From Celeribacter halophilus (GTDB lineage: Bacteria > Pseudomonadota > Alphaproteobacteria > Rhodobacterales > Rhodobacteraceae), in contig NZ_FORY01000015.1 of assembly GCF_900114135.1 (NCBI RefSeq), forward strand, positions 17,664 through 81,663: a stretch of DNA of 64,000 bases. Reading direction: 5' to 3'. Numbering within the stretch: position 1 is the first letter of the stretch; each line of letters starts with the position of its first letter. This document shows positions 46,741-57,312 of the stretch, piece after piece. Below the pieces are notes generated by a model. That model did not search any database. It worked only from the letters and a program-made list of their open reading frames with translations, and was not told where the DNA came from. The position numbers and the translations under genes were made by a program.

Positions 46741-47619
46741 TTATTGACCGCCGCCCAGCTGGTGGACGTAGAGCGCGGCCGCATTCACCTCGGCCTGCGT
46801 CAGACGCTGACCCCAAGCGGGCATCACGCCGAAGCGGGCGTTGAACACCGTGTCATAGACCGTGTCGTGATCACCGCCGTAGAGCCAGATGGCGTCGGTC
46901 AGGTCGGGCGCACCTTGGTAGATGTCGCCGGTTCCATCTTCGCCGTGACAGGAGGCGCAGTTGTATTCGAACACTTCCGCACCGGCTGCCGCCAGTTCGA
47001 CGTCATAGGTGCCGCCCACAAGATTGGTGCCATCGCCTTCCGGATCGGACAGGGACATGGCAAAGGCCACGGCCTGATCGATTTCCTCGTCGGTCAGCAA
47101 CTCGTCCGCGCCGAATTTCGGCATTTCGGAATAGCGGGCCTCGTCGGTTTCGTTCCGCACACCGTGCTGGATGGTATAGGCCACCTCATCAATGGTGCCA
47201 CCCCAGAGCCAGTCATTATCGAGAAGGTTCGGATAGCCGAAGTTCCCTGCCGCACCGGAGCCGTGGCACTGCGAACAGTTGGCACGGAACACGGCAGCCC
47301 CCATGTTCACACCATAGCTGTGCACATCGGAGCCCGGCTTGATCATTGTGACGTCGGCTGCGGCCAGTTCGGCATTCACGGCGGCGTTCATTTCCTCGAA
47401 AGAGGCAATTTTCTCCGCCACTTCGGCACGCGTCGACCAGCCGAGAACACCGGCGGTTGCCGATTTGATTCCCGGCCATGCGGGCATGGCAACGGTGTAG
47501 GCAATCCCCCAGAGGATACAGGCATACCAGACCAGCAACCACCAACGCGGAAGCGGGTTGTTGAGTTCTTCAATGCCGTCCCACGAGTGGCCTGTGGTTT
47601 CCACTTCTTTCTTACTCAT
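46741..47619 (-). CDS. ccoP: cbb3 oxidase subunit III, diheme cytochrome c
   Basis: This is a 292-residue membrane-anchored cytochrome with two heme sites, CSQCH and CASCH, and a single membrane helix near residues 28-55 (LPRWWLLVWYACILWGIAYTVAMPAWPG). It passes electrons to CcoO and CcoN. It overlaps the ccoQ stop by ATGA. The Met ligands lie in YSEMPKFG and FGVMPAWG. Confidence 0.96.
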   Translation of the reverse strand: MSKKEVETTGHSWDGIEELNNPLPRWWLLVWYACILWGIAYTVAMPAWPGIKSATAGVLGWSTRAEVAEKIASFEEMNAAVNAELAAADVTMIKPGSDVHSYGVNMGAAVFRANCSQCHGSGAAGNFGYPNLLDNDWLWGGTIDEVAYTIQHGVRNETDEARYSEMPKFGADELLTDEEIDQAVAFAMSLSDPEGDGTNLVGGTYDVELAAAGAEVFEYNCASCHGEDGTGDIYQGAPDLTDAIWLYGGDHDTVYDTVFNARFGVMPAWGQRLTQAEVNAAALYVHQLGGGQ

Positions 47620-47795
47620 GTCCTCGCCTCCTTTTCGGCGGGTTTGTCTTCATGCCGGAAGATGATGTCGGCCGTGTCGCGGTGTTCCTTGCGTGAACCC
47701 GGGCGGAACGCCCAGATCACAACGCCCAGAAAGAACACGAACATGGCCAAAAGCACCCAGCTGTCGGCAAATTCGCGAAGGATGTGATAATCCAT
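47616..47795 (-). CDS. ccoQ: cbb3 oxidase subunit IV (CcoQ/FixQ)
   Basis: The 59-residue protein starts MDYHILREFADSWVLLAMFV, has one membrane helix and then the conserved VIWAFRPGSRKEHRDTADIIF before a charged tail. It stabilises CcoP in the complex. It lies 12 bases after ccoO and overlaps ccoP by 4 bases. Confidence 0.94.
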   Translation of the reverse strand: MDYHILREFADSWVLLAMFVFFLGVVIWAFRPGSRKEHRDTADIIFRHEDKPAEKEART

Positions 47796-47807
47796 CTCAA
47801 GCCCTCC

Positions 47808-48533
47808 TTAACGAGAGGCGTCGGGCGTAAAGGTCGAGAAATCGACCAGTGTTCCGAGCATCTGCATATAGGCGATGAGCGCATCCATTTCCGTGATTCC
47901 GTCCTTGCCGTCGAAGTTCGACACCACGGCACCCGGATAGCGCTCCAACAGACCATCAGTATCGGCCCACGGGTCGGCTTGGGCTTCGAAATCCGCCTTC
48001 GCTAGTTCGATCATCTCGTCGGTATAGGGCACACCCACGATCCGGTGCGTTGACAACAGATCCTCGATATATTCGGGCTCGATGTAACGCTCGGCGAGAA
48101 ATCCGTATTTCGGCATGACCGATTCCGGAACAACCGATTGCGGGTTGGTCAGGTGATCCACATGCCACGCATCCGAGTAACGACCACCCACACGGGCAAG
48201 GTCGGGACCGGTCCGCTTGGACCCCCACTGGAACGGGTGATCGTATTTCGATTCCGCCGCCAGCGAGTAGTGACCGTAGCGCTCCACCTCGTCACGCATC
48301 GGACGGATCATTTGCGAGTGACAGACGTAGCAGCCTTCACGCACATAGATTTCCCGCCCTGTGAGCTCCAGCGGGGAGTAGGGGCGCACGCCCTCTACAT
48401 CCTCGATGGTGTTTTCAAGGTAGAACAAAGGAGCGATCTCGACGATCCCGCCCACGGTGACGACCAGAAGGGCACCAACCATGAGCAAGGTGCCGTTGGT
48501 TTCGATAATCTTATGCTTATCAATGAGAGCCAT
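47808..48533 (-). CDS. ccoO: cbb3 oxidase subunit II, monoheme cytochrome c
   Basis: This is a 241-residue cytochrome with one N-terminal membrane anchor ([23 protein letters not shown]) and one CYVCH heme site in [20 protein letters not shown]. It sits between CcoN and CcoP in electron flow and starts 15 bases after ccoN. Confidence 0.97.
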   Translation of the reverse strand: MALIDKHKIIETNGTLLMVGALLVVTVGGIVEIAPLFYLENTIEDVEGVRPYSPLELTGREIYVREGCYVCHSQMIRPMRDEVERYGHYSLAAESKYDHPFQWGSKRTGPDLARVGGRYSDAWHVDHLTNPQSVVPESVMPKYGFLAERYIEPEYIEDLLSTHRIVGVPYTDEMIELAKADFEAQADPWADTDGLLERYPGAVVSNFDGKDGITEMDALIAYMQMLGTLVDFSTFTPDASR

Positions 48534-48548
48534 AGTCCAAACCCTCCC

Positions 48549-50144
<1,596 letters not shown>

Positions 50145-50251
50145 GTTGCGTCCCTTCGTTCATTCGCCCTTGTCAGTAGGGCATAGTCGTCCCGCGTTCG
50201 ACCCACGGGTATCGACATTCAGCGGTTTGTCTCACATCTTTGTGACCAACC

Positions 50252-50265
50252 TTGATCTGAGTCAA
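50252..50265. promoter_or_regulatory. FNR-type box upstream of ccoN
   Basis: TTGATCTGAGTCAA matches the FNR consensus with one deviation (GTCAA in the second half), 108-121 bases before the ccoN ATG. It probably drives ccoNOQP under oxygen limitation. Confidence 0.78.
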
Positions 50266-50430
50266 AACACTGACATTTACGATTTTTATACATCAGATTC
50301 CCAGCCCGTCTTTTTCGAACCGCGATGATCCGTCGCAGCCTGTTCGCGGGACAATTGTGCCTTCTCTTGCCGATTTCACAAAGCCAAAACTGACGAAGCT
50401 CCGGCCAAACCGACACACACGGCTCTTTTG

Positions 50431-50444
50431 TTGATCTCAATCAA
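50431..50444. promoter_or_regulatory. FNR box upstream of usp
   Basis: TTGATCTCAATCAA is a perfect TTGAT-N4-ATCAA, centred about 73 bases before the Usp start, a spacing suited to class II or near-class II activation. Confidence 0.8.
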
Positions 50445-50510
50445 TGCTACATTTTTCAGATAGAGTCATGCTCTGAGCAGAAACGACACAACGCGAGAAG
50501 GGAGGCGAAC

Positions 50511-51350
50511 ATGCCTTTCAAAACCATTACAACGATCATGTGCGACATGGAGGCCGACCGCCACGCACTTGATGCAGCGGTTGCCTTGGCACGACGCGAA
50601 GAAGGTCACCTCGACGTGATCTGTCTTGGCCTCGACCGGACCCAACCCGGTTTCTATTACGCGGGCACCAATGCCATGGCCTTGCAGGACAACCTGCAAC
50701 AGGCGCAGGCTGACAGCAAAAAGGTTGAGGAAGATGTTGCCGACTACCTGAAGGCCGAGGAAATTCCTTGGGTTACCAATCCTGTTACCGCGCAAATGGC
50801 TGGCCTGACCCCGCAGCTTGCGCATTTCCTGCGCTTCTCCGATGTGGTCGTCCTGCCCCGCCCTTACGGTCCGGGTCGCGGGCACGAGCATGAAGAAATT
50901 CTCGAAGCCGCATTGTTCTCCGGTCATGTGCCTGTGCTCGTCGTTCCCGACGGCGTAACCGTTGCAGACAATATCGACCGTGTGGTCGTCGCATGGAACG
51001 AAAGCGCCGAGGCACTGGGGGCCGTGCGCTCCGCTCTGCCGATTCTGCAAAAGGCCGATCTGGTCGACATCACCATCATCGACCCGCCGCAACATGGTCC
51101 CGACCGGTCCGATCCGGGTGGCTCCCTGTGCCAGATGCTTGTGCGTCATGGTGTGCGTGCCGAAGTCTCGGTGCTGGCCAAAACCATGCCACGCGTCTCC
51201 GATGTGCTGATGCGGCAACTGACCGACAAGGATGCCGATATGCTGGTGATGGGGGCCTATGGCCACTCGCGCTTCCGCGAATCCATCTTGGGCGGCGCGA
51301 CACGGCACATGCTGGAACTGGCCGAAGTGCCAGTGCTCATGTCCCACTAA
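50511..51350 (+). CDS. Tandem universal stress protein
   Basis: This is a 279-residue cytoplasmic protein made of two Usp folds: residues about 1-145 (TTIMCDMEADRHALDAAVALARRE) and 150-279. The second has the ATP-type motif VMGAYGHSRFRESILGGATRHML. It sits beside the cbb3 genes with its own FNR box, as Usp genes often do in oxygen-limited regulons. Biochemical role is unknown; ATP binding in the second half is likely from the GxxGxxxF-type motif. Confidence 0.9.
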   Translation: MPFKTITTIMCDMEADRHALDAAVALARREEGHLDVICLGLDRTQPGFYYAGTNAMALQDNLQQAQADSKKVEEDVADYLKAEEIPWVTNPVTAQMAGLTPQLAHFLRFSDVVVLPRPYGPGRGHEHEEILEAALFSGHVPVLVVPDGVTVADNIDRVVVAWNESAEALGAVRSALPILQKADLVDITIIDPPQHGPDRSDPGGSLCQMLVRHGVRAEVSVLAKTMPRVSDVLMRQLTDKDADMLVMGAYGHSRFRESILGGATRHMLELAEVPVLMSH

Positions 51351-51410
51351 AGCGTTTCGGGTCAAACCGGTCTGCGTGATTTTCCCTCGTGCGCAGGCCG
51401 GAGTCCCAAA

Positions 51411-51442
51411 AGAAACCCCGCAGAGTTTTCTGCGGGGTTTCT
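51411..51442. terminator. Bidirectional terminator between usp and fnrL
   Basis: AGAAACCCCGCAGA pairs perfectly (14 base pairs) with TCTGCGGGGTTTCT over a GTTT loop, with TTT following on the plus strand. It lies between the convergent usp and fnrL genes and could stop both. Confidence 0.85.
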
Positions 51443-51471
51443 TTATTCTCGATTTTTGAACTCTCAAAAGA

Positions 51472-52209
51472 TCAGATCAAACCGCCATCGGTGTCATCAC
51501 CCGTCTCGATCTGAAGCCGGTCATAATCGGGAATGATCACCTTCCGCTTGCCCTCAAGCGTGATCACACCCTCGCGTTTCAACGCTGAAATCTGCCGCGA
51601 CACCGTTTCCAGCGTCAACCCAAGATAATCCGCCATCGCCTCACGGGTCAGCGGCAACTCGAAACTCATGCCGTCGCCAGCCGTGGTCAGCTCCAGTGAG
51701 GCCTCGCGGCGGGCGATGATCGCCAGAAGCGAGGCAATCTTTTCACGCGCGGTCTTGCGACCGAGAATCAGCATCCATTCACGCGCCGCGTCCAACTCGT
51801 CGAGAGTCATCTCCAGCAAGCGCTGGCTGACATGCGGCGTGTGCAGCATCATCTGCTCGAACGGTTTGCGCCGGAAACAGCACAGGGTCAGGTTCGACAC
51901 GGCAACCACGTCATAAGGCGCAAATTCGCGTCCCGGACGGCCAAGGAAATCAGACGGCAGCAAAAGCCCGACCATCTGGGTTCGCCCGTCTTCCATCGCT
52001 TGGCTCAAGGAGGCCACGCCGGTGACCACGGAGGCCACGAAATCCATACGGTCCCCCGACCAAATGATCGGCTGACCTGCCTCGTAAGAGCGATAATATT
52101 TGATCGAATCCAACTCTTCGAGCTCATCGGCCTCACATCGCGCACAAACGGCCCGATGGCGGATCGGGCACGAACCGCAATCTTTGTGGTCAAAAGTCTT
52201 GTCGCTCAT
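51472..52209 (-). CDS. fnrL: Oxygen-sensing transcription factor FnrL
   Basis: This 245-residue Crp/Fnr-family regulator carries a 4Fe-4S cluster. The N-terminal Cys set CGSCPIRHRAVCARC (residues 11-25) plus a central Cys in LTLCCFRR fit cluster ligation. A cyclic-nucleotide-type beta-roll follows, and the C-terminal helix-turn-helix is MADYLGLTLETVSRQISALKREG with the ExxSR-type recognition helix. FNR-type sites upstream of cco, usp and hemN are its likely targets. The box at 52227 suggests it also controls its own gene. Confidence 0.94.
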   Translation of the reverse strand: MSDKTFDHKDCGSCPIRHRAVCARCEADELEELDSIKYYRSYEAGQPIIWSGDRMDFVASVVTGVASLSQAMEDGRTQMVGLLLPSDFLGRPGREFAPYDVVAVSNLTLCCFRRKPFEQMMLHTPHVSQRLLEMTLDELDAAREWMLILGRKTAREKIASLLAIIARREASLELTTAGDGMSFELPLTREAMADYLGLTLETVSRQISALKREGVITLEGKRKVIIPDYDRLQIETGDDTDGGLI

Positions 52210-52226
52210 GTGTGCGCTCGCAATTC

Positions 52227-52240
52227 TTGATCTGGGTCAA
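52227..52240. promoter_or_regulatory. FNR-type box between fnrL and hemN
   Basis: TTGATCTGGGTCAA lies 18 bases before fnrL and 36 bases before the chosen hemN ATG. It resembles the ccoN box (same GTCAA half). Its place so near the fnrL start suggests repression or autoregulation of fnrL and activation of hemN. Confidence 0.75.
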
Positions 52241-52275
52241 TGCGCCGGATCTATGATTCACTAGAGCGTATCCGT

Positions 52276-53631
52276 ATGAACAAACACACGCAACTCCGCA
52301 AGCTGGGCCTTTTCGACGCTCGTGTGCCTCGCTACACAAGCTATCCGACAGCGCCGCATTTTGGCAACACAACCTCTGCGGAGGATGTGGGAAGCTGGAT
52401 GGGCTCCCTCACTCCTGCACAACCGATCTCGCTCTATGTGCATGTGCCCTTCTGCCGCCGCCTGTGTTGGTTCTGTGCCTGCCGCACGCAAGGCACCACA
52501 ACCGCCAGCCCCGTGGCCGCCTATGTGGAAACGCTCAAAGCAGAGCTTGCCCTGATCAAGGCACGAATGCCCGAGGGAATCAAAATCGGCCACCTGCATT
52601 GGGGCGGTGGCACGCCGACGCTTCTGGACGCGCAAATGATTGCCAATCTCTCCGGCAGCATCCGCGATCTTGCCGATTTCGCGCCGGATTATGAATTTTC
52701 CGTCGAGGTGGACCCAAACGAAATCGACGATTCGCGCCTTGATGCTCTGGCCGAAGCGGGCATGAACCGCGCCTCTATCGGGGTACAGGACTTTGATCCG
52801 CAAATTCAGGAAACCATTGGCCGCATACAGTCCTACGAGACAACGAAAGCCGCCGTGGACGGTCTGCGCGCACGCGGCATCCGCTCGCTCAACGCCGACA
52901 TCCTCTATGGCCTGCCCGGACAAACGCAGGAGAAAATCTCCGAAAGCGTGCAAAAACTTTTGTCCCTCTCACCGGATCGCGTGGCCTTGTTCGGCTACGC
53001 CCATGTCCCGTGGATGGCGCGGCGGCAGAACATGATCCCGACCGACGAACTGCCGACCCCCGAAGAGCGGTTGGACCTGTTCAATATCGCGCGCGATCTG
53101 TTTGTCTGGGACGATTATGCCGAAATCGGCATCGACCACTTTGCCAAGAAAGGTGACGGGCTTGAAGTCGCGCTGCGCACCGGCAAGCTGCGCCGCAATT
53201 TCCAAGGCTATACGGATGACAAATGTCCGACCATGGTCGGCGTCGGAGCCTCTTCGATTGCGAAATATCCGCAAGGCTATGCCCAGAACCAACCCGCAAC
53301 CTCTAAATACCAGTCCGAAGTGCGCGCCGGACATCTGCCCATCGCCAAAGGTCATGTCTTTACCGAAGAAGACCATCTGCGGGGCCGGATCATCGAAGCT
53401 CTGATGTGCGATTTCAGGGTCGAAGCCGCAGAACTGGCGCAACGCTTCGACCTCACCGCGCAAGCCTTCGACGAGTTCGCTACAAGCGTGCAGGCAGCCT
53501 TCCCCGAGATGCTCGACATCTCGCCGGAGCGCATCGTCATCCGTGAGGAGGCGCGTCCCCTGACCCGCATGATCGCACGGCATTTCGACGCCTATGACAT
53601 GACACAAGCGCAGCATTCCTCAGCGGTCTGA
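52276..53631 (+). CDS. hemN: Oxygen-independent coproporphyrinogen III oxidase
   Basis: This is a 451-residue radical SAM enzyme that makes protoporphyrinogen IX without oxygen. The 4Fe-4S/SAM motif is CRRLCWFCAC in YVHVPFCRRLCWFCACRTQ. Other family segments are PRYTSYPTAPHF at the start, GGGTPTLL, VEVDPNE and YAHVPWMARRQ. ATG 52276 is chosen because an upstream ATG at 52240 falls inside the FNR box. It complements HemF, the oxygen-dependent enzyme at 57-58 kb. Confidence 0.95.
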   Translation: MNKHTQLRKLGLFDARVPRYTSYPTAPHFGNTTSAEDVGSWMGSLTPAQPISLYVHVPFCRRLCWFCACRTQGTTTASPVAAYVETLKAELALIKARMPEGIKIGHLHWGGGTPTLLDAQMIANLSGSIRDLADFAPDYEFSVEVDPNEIDDSRLDALAEAGMNRASIGVQDFDPQIQETIGRIQSYETTKAAVDGLRARGIRSLNADILYGLPGQTQEKISESVQKLLSLSPDRVALFGYAHVPWMARRQNMIPTDELPTPEERLDLFNIARDLFVWDDYAEIGIDHFAKKGDGLEVALRTGKLRRNFQGYTDDKCPTMVGVGASSIAKYPQGYAQNQPATSKYQSEVRAGHLPIAKGHVFTEEDHLRGRIIEALMCDFRVEAAELAQRFDLTAQAFDEFATSVQAAFPEMLDISPERIVIREEARPLTRMIARHFDAYDMTQAQHSSAV

Positions 53632-53647
53632 TCTCGTGTCAAATAGA

Positions 53648-53676
53648 TCAAAGCCCCGCCACAGGCGGGTCTTTGA
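53648..53676 (+). terminator. Hairpin after hemN
   Basis: TCAAAGCCCCGCC and GGCGGGTCTTTGA form a 13-position stem with one mismatch over a 3-base loop. No T-run follows, so it is a possible Rho-assisted end or stability element. Confidence 0.5.
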
Positions 53677-53739
53677 CTTCCCCCTCTTGCCTTCCTCCAT
53701 GTTTCGCAGGACAACCGGCACAACAACCGGAGACCGATC

Positions 53740-55134
53740 ATGGACATTCTTTCCCGCCTCGCAAACATCACCCCCCATATTCTGACGGGCGATGACGCCC
53801 TGCCCTACGGGCGCGACTGGGTGGGAAAATATGAAACCACACCTCTGGCCGTTGTGCGCCCCGGCTCCACAAAAGAAGTCTCGGAGATTCTCGCGCTTTG
53901 CCATGAAACCGGCACACCCGTCGTTCCAATGGGCGGCAACACCGGTCTGACCGGCGCGACCGCCGCCGAAGGTATGCTTGTCCTCTCTCTGGACCGGATG
54001 CAGAATATTCGCGAAATCCGACCGGACGCGCGGCTTGCCGTGGTGGAAGCAGGGGTAATCTTGCAAAACCTGCATGACGCCACCGCCGAACATGGGCTGT
54101 CCTACCCGATGTCTTTCGGTGCAAAGGGATCAGCGCGGATCGGCGGCACGCTCGCGACAAATGCGGGCGGCTCGAATGTTCTGCGGTATGGGAACACCCG
54201 CGATCTGTGCCTCGGGATCGAAGTCGTCCTTGCCGACGGGCGTGTGCTTGATCTCATGAGCGAGTTGCACAAGGACAATTCCGGCTATGACCTGCGTGAC
54301 CTGATGATCGGTTCCGAGGGCACGCTGGGAGTCATCACCGCCGCCGTTCTGAAGCTCGTTCCGAAACCATTGGCCTATGCCACCGCCATGGTCACCGTGC
54401 CGACACTCTCCGCAGCCTTGCGCCTTTTGAACGCGCTGCAAACCCGCACGGGAGGCATGGTCGAGGCGTTCGAATATATGCCACGCGATTACATGGAAAA
54501 CCTGGAGCGCCACCGTCCGGACCTGACCCCGCCTCTGGGATACGATCAGGATCATACCATCTTCCTCGAAATCGCCTCGACCGTGCCGCGCGACTGCACG
54601 CCGGATGAGGACGGACAGCTACCGCTTGCCGCGCAGCTGGAAGAGACCTTGGGCGAAATGTTCGAAGAGGGGCTGGTGCTTGATGCCGCCTTGGCACAGT
54701 CGGAGTCACAGCGAACCTTGATGTGGACCATCCGCGAAGTCGCCGCCGAGATTTCCGTGGCGGTCAAACCTGTCGTGATCAATGATCTTTGCCTGCCGGT
54801 CGATCAGGTCGAAACCTTCCTGAACCGCGCCGACGCCAAGCTGCGCGCGATGGATCCCGGCTTCGGCACCTGTGTGGTCAGCCACCTTGGCGATGGCAAT
54901 GTGCATTACACGGTTTTCCCCTCGACAGAGGCGCTCATTGATCCGCTCATGGAAGCGGTCGAGGATATTGTAAAAGACATGCGCGGGAGTTTCTCGGCAG
55001 AGCATGGCATCGGGCTTGGCAAGCTTCCGTCCATGCGGCGGCGCAAAGACCCCGTAGCGCTGGAAATGATGCGCGCCATCAAGACGGTGTTTGATCCGAA
55101 AGGGATTCTGAACCCCGGCAAAACCCTGCCCTGA
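53740..55134 (+). CDS. FAD-linked 2-hydroxyacid dehydrogenase (GlcD/D-2-hydroxyglutarate type)
   Basis: This is a 464-residue VAO-family flavoprotein. The FAD-binding domain has VVPMGGNTGLTGATAAEGMLVLSL and GGTLATNAGGSNVLRYGNTRDLCLGIEVVLADGR. The C-terminal cap has CVVSHLGDGNVHYTVFPS and SAEHGIGLGKL. These fit D-2-hydroxyglutarate or D-lactate dehydrogenases that pass electrons to a quinone or ETF. The exact acid is not readable from sequence. It begins about 65 bases after a hairpin that ends hemN. Confidence 0.88.
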   Translation: MDILSRLANITPHILTGDDALPYGRDWVGKYETTPLAVVRPGSTKEVSEILALCHETGTPVVPMGGNTGLTGATAAEGMLVLSLDRMQNIREIRPDARLAVVEAGVILQNLHDATAEHGLSYPMSFGAKGSARIGGTLATNAGGSNVLRYGNTRDLCLGIEVVLADGRVLDLMSELHKDNSGYDLRDLMIGSEGTLGVITAAVLKLVPKPLAYATAMVTVPTLSAALRLLNALQTRTGGMVEAFEYMPRDYMENLERHRPDLTPPLGYDQDHTIFLEIASTVPRDCTPDEDGQLPLAAQLEETLGEMFEEGLVLDAALAQSESQRTLMWTIREVAAEISVAVKPVVINDLCLPVDQVETFLNRADAKLRAMDPGFGTCVVSHLGDGNVHYTVFPSTEALIDPLMEAVEDIVKDMRGSFSAEHGIGLGKLPSMRRRKDPVALEMMRAIKTVFDPKGILNPGKTLP

Positions 55135-55161
55135 GTATAGGGTATCGCGCGGGGCCGGCGG

Positions 55162-56106
55162 TTATTTCCAGTCGAAGAACCCGTCGCCCGCGCGTTCCAG
55201 AAGTTTCTCCGCCATCGCGATTCCCATCGCCGCCCCGTCTTCGACCGGACCGGTCATGTCGTCGGTGAGGCTCTCCGAGCCGTCCGAACGCAGGATTTCC
55301 CCGCGCAGCCGGACCGTGCCGCCGTCGACCTCAGCCAGCCCCGCAATCGGTGTCTGACAGGAGCCATCAAGCTTGGCAAGAAACGCGCGTTCACAGGCCA
55401 TCGCCTGCCCCGTCGGAACATGATGAAGCGCCGCGAGCATCTCCGCGATATGGTGATCTGCGGCGCGATGCTCGATGGAAATCGCCCCCTGCGCCACGGC
55501 AGGCAGCATCTCTTCCGCCGTCACCGCCGTGCGCGGCACATCCGCATATCCGAGACGGTTCAACCCAGCCATAGCAAGGAATGTTGCATCGGCCACGCCC
55601 TCCTCGAGTTTCTTCAGGCGGGTCTGAACGGAACCGCGAAATTCGACGACGTTGAGATCGGGCCGTTTGTTCAACAGTTGCGCCTTGCGCCGCAAGGAAG
55701 ACGAACCAACCGTGGCCCCCTGTGGCAAATCACGCAGCGCCTTGCCGTCGAGCGAGATGAACGCATCAAACGGGTTCTCGCGCGGCAGGAATGTGCCCAG
55801 AACCAAACCCTCCGGCTGTTCCACCGACATATCCTTGGTCGAGTGAACCGCAATATCAACCTCACCGGACAAAAGCCGGTCTTCGATCTCTTTGGAAAAC
55901 AGCCCCTTGCCGCCCAATTCCCGCAAGGAACGATCCTGCACTCGGTCGCCACGGGTGGACAGGCTGACCACCTCGAACGCCTCTTCCGGCAGGTCGAAAG
56001 CGGCCATCAGACGGTCACGCGCCTCATAGGCCTGCGCCAGCGCAAGCGGAGAGCTACGGGTGCCGATTTTCAGCGGTTGGGCGGGAGTGGGCAAGGTCAA
56101 AGTCAT
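55162..56106 (-). CDS. hemC: Porphobilinogen deaminase (hydroxymethylbilane synthase)
   Basis: Joins four porphobilinogen molecules into hydroxymethylbilane. It has 314 residues with [34 protein letters not shown] (catalytic Asp), [10 protein letters not shown] and the dipyrromethane cofactor Cys in [14 protein letters not shown] 56106 was preferred to a TTG 6 bases earlier. It diverges from hemE, the enzyme two steps later. Confidence 0.95.
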   Translation of the reverse strand: MTLTLPTPAQPLKIGTRSSPLALAQAYEARDRLMAAFDLPEEAFEVVSLSTRGDRVQDRSLRELGGKGLFSKEIEDRLLSGEVDIAVHSTKDMSVEQPEGLVLGTFLPRENPFDAFISLDGKALRDLPQGATVGSSSLRRKAQLLNKRPDLNVVEFRGSVQTRLKKLEEGVADATFLAMAGLNRLGYADVPRTAVTAEEMLPAVAQGAISIEHRAADHHIAEMLAALHHVPTGQAMACERAFLAKLDGSCQTPIAGLAEVDGGTVRLRGEILRSDGSESLTDDMTGPVEDGAAMGIAMAEKLLERAGDGFFDWK

Positions 56107-56220
56107 ACCCAAGGCTTACCTGCGGCAGATCGGCCTGACAAGGCGGGAAAACCGCTTGTTTGCTTGACAAAACCGCGCAGGACAGGGACCAGTGCAGGAC
56201 ACGAACACGGGAGGCCGCAG

Positions 56221-57255
56221 ATGACCGACAAGACAATTCTGAAAGCACTCAAAGGCGAGACCCAGAAAGTGCCGCCGATCTGGATGATGCGTCAGGCCGG
56301 ACGGTATCTGCCCGAATATCGCGCCACGCGGGCCGAAGCCGGTGACTTTCTCTCCCTGTGCTACAACCCCGATCTTGCCGCCGAAGTGACGCTTCAGCCG
56401 ATCCGGCGTTTCGGGTTTGATGCGGCGATACTTTTTGCCGATATCCTGTTGTTGCCGCAGGCTCTGGGCGCGGATCTTTGGTTTGTCACTGGCGAAGGTC
56501 CACGGCTTTCGACCATCACCGAAGACGCCGACTTCGCCAAGCTCAAGGGCAAGGACGACATCCACGACAAGCTGGCGCCGATTTACGAGACGGTCAAAAT
56601 CCTCTCAACGGAACTGCCGAAAGAGACCACCCTCATCGGCTTTGCGGGCGCGCCATGGACCGTTGCGACCTATATGATCGCCGGACGCGGCACACCGGAT
56701 CAGGGGCCGGCCCATGCATTGCGTGAAGGCAATGTGGAGCTGTTCGAGAAGGTGATCGACCTGCTCACGGTCTCCACAATCGAATATCTCGACATGCAAA
56801 TCCGTGCGGGCGCCGAAGTGGTCAAACTTTTTGACAGCTGGGCCGGAAGTCTCAAAGGCGAGGCTTTTGAGAAATATGCGGTCGAACCGGCACGGATCAT
56901 CACCCGCGAACTCAAACGCCGCCATGACAATATTCCCGTGATCGGCTTCCCGCGTGAGGCTGGCGACGGCTACATCGGTTTCCACAAGAAAACCGGCGTC
57001 GATTGCGTCGCGCTCGACAATTCCGTGACGCCAGAGTGGGGCGCGGAACATGTGCAGGTCGACGGCTGTGTGCAGGGCAACCTTGCGTCTTCGCATATGG
57101 TTACGGGCGGGCAGGCTTTGATCGACGAGGTGCGCCATGTGCGCGAGGCCTGCTCGAAGGGCCCGCATATTTTCAACCTCGGCCACGGGATCACGCCGGA
57201 TGCAGACCCCGACAATGTGAGCCTGATGATCGAGACGTTGCGCGAAAACGCATAA
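56221..57255 (+). CDS. hemE: Uroporphyrinogen decarboxylase
   Basis: Decarboxylates uroporphyrinogen III to coproporphyrinogen III. The 344-residue protein has the signature [29 protein letters not shown] (catalytic Asp) and [19 protein letters not shown] lies about 9 bases before the ATG at 56221. A much longer frame starting at 55420 is a shadow of hemC on the opposite strand. Confidence 0.97.
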   Translation: MTDKTILKALKGETQKVPPIWMMRQAGRYLPEYRATRAEAGDFLSLCYNPDLAAEVTLQPIRRFGFDAAILFADILLLPQALGADLWFVTGEGPRLSTITEDADFAKLKGKDDIHDKLAPIYETVKILSTELPKETTLIGFAGAPWTVATYMIAGRGTPDQGPAHALREGNVELFEKVIDLLTVSTIEYLDMQIRAGAEVVKLFDSWAGSLKGEAFEKYAVEPARIITRELKRRHDNIPVIGFPREAGDGYIGFHKKTGVDCVALDNSVTPEWGAEHVQVDGCVQGNLASSHMVTGGQALIDEVRHVREACSKGPHIFNLGHGITPDADPDNVSLMIETLRENA

Positions 57256-57257
57256 AT

Positions 57258-57287
57258 AAAAGCCCCGTTAAACGCGGGGCTTTTTTT
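57258..57287. terminator. Intrinsic terminator between hemE and hemF
   Basis: AAAAGCCCCG (57258-57267) pairs with CGGGGCTTTT (57275-57284) over a 7-base loop, with a T-run on the plus strand and an A-run on the other, so it can stop both convergent genes. Confidence 0.88.
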
Positions 57288-57312
57288 GAGTATTTAAACC
57301 ATCAGAAAGCCG

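Larger units (their letters stand above)
50145..50510. other. Divergent regulatory region ccoN-usp
   Basis: This 366-base gene-free stretch contains two FNR-type boxes, one per flanking gene, listed separately. The sequence between them is lower GC near 50260-50320. No open frame is supported. Confidence 0.6.

Noticed and set aside
53636..53657. Possible FNR box near TCAAATAGATCAA after hemN
   Set aside because: The halves are in the same orientation rather than inverted, so it is not a dyad; the sequence instead belongs to a hairpin.
55420..56220. Long upstream extension of hemE
   Set aside because: It overlaps hemC on the other strand; the ATG at 56221 has GGAGG and matches HemE proteins from the first residue.
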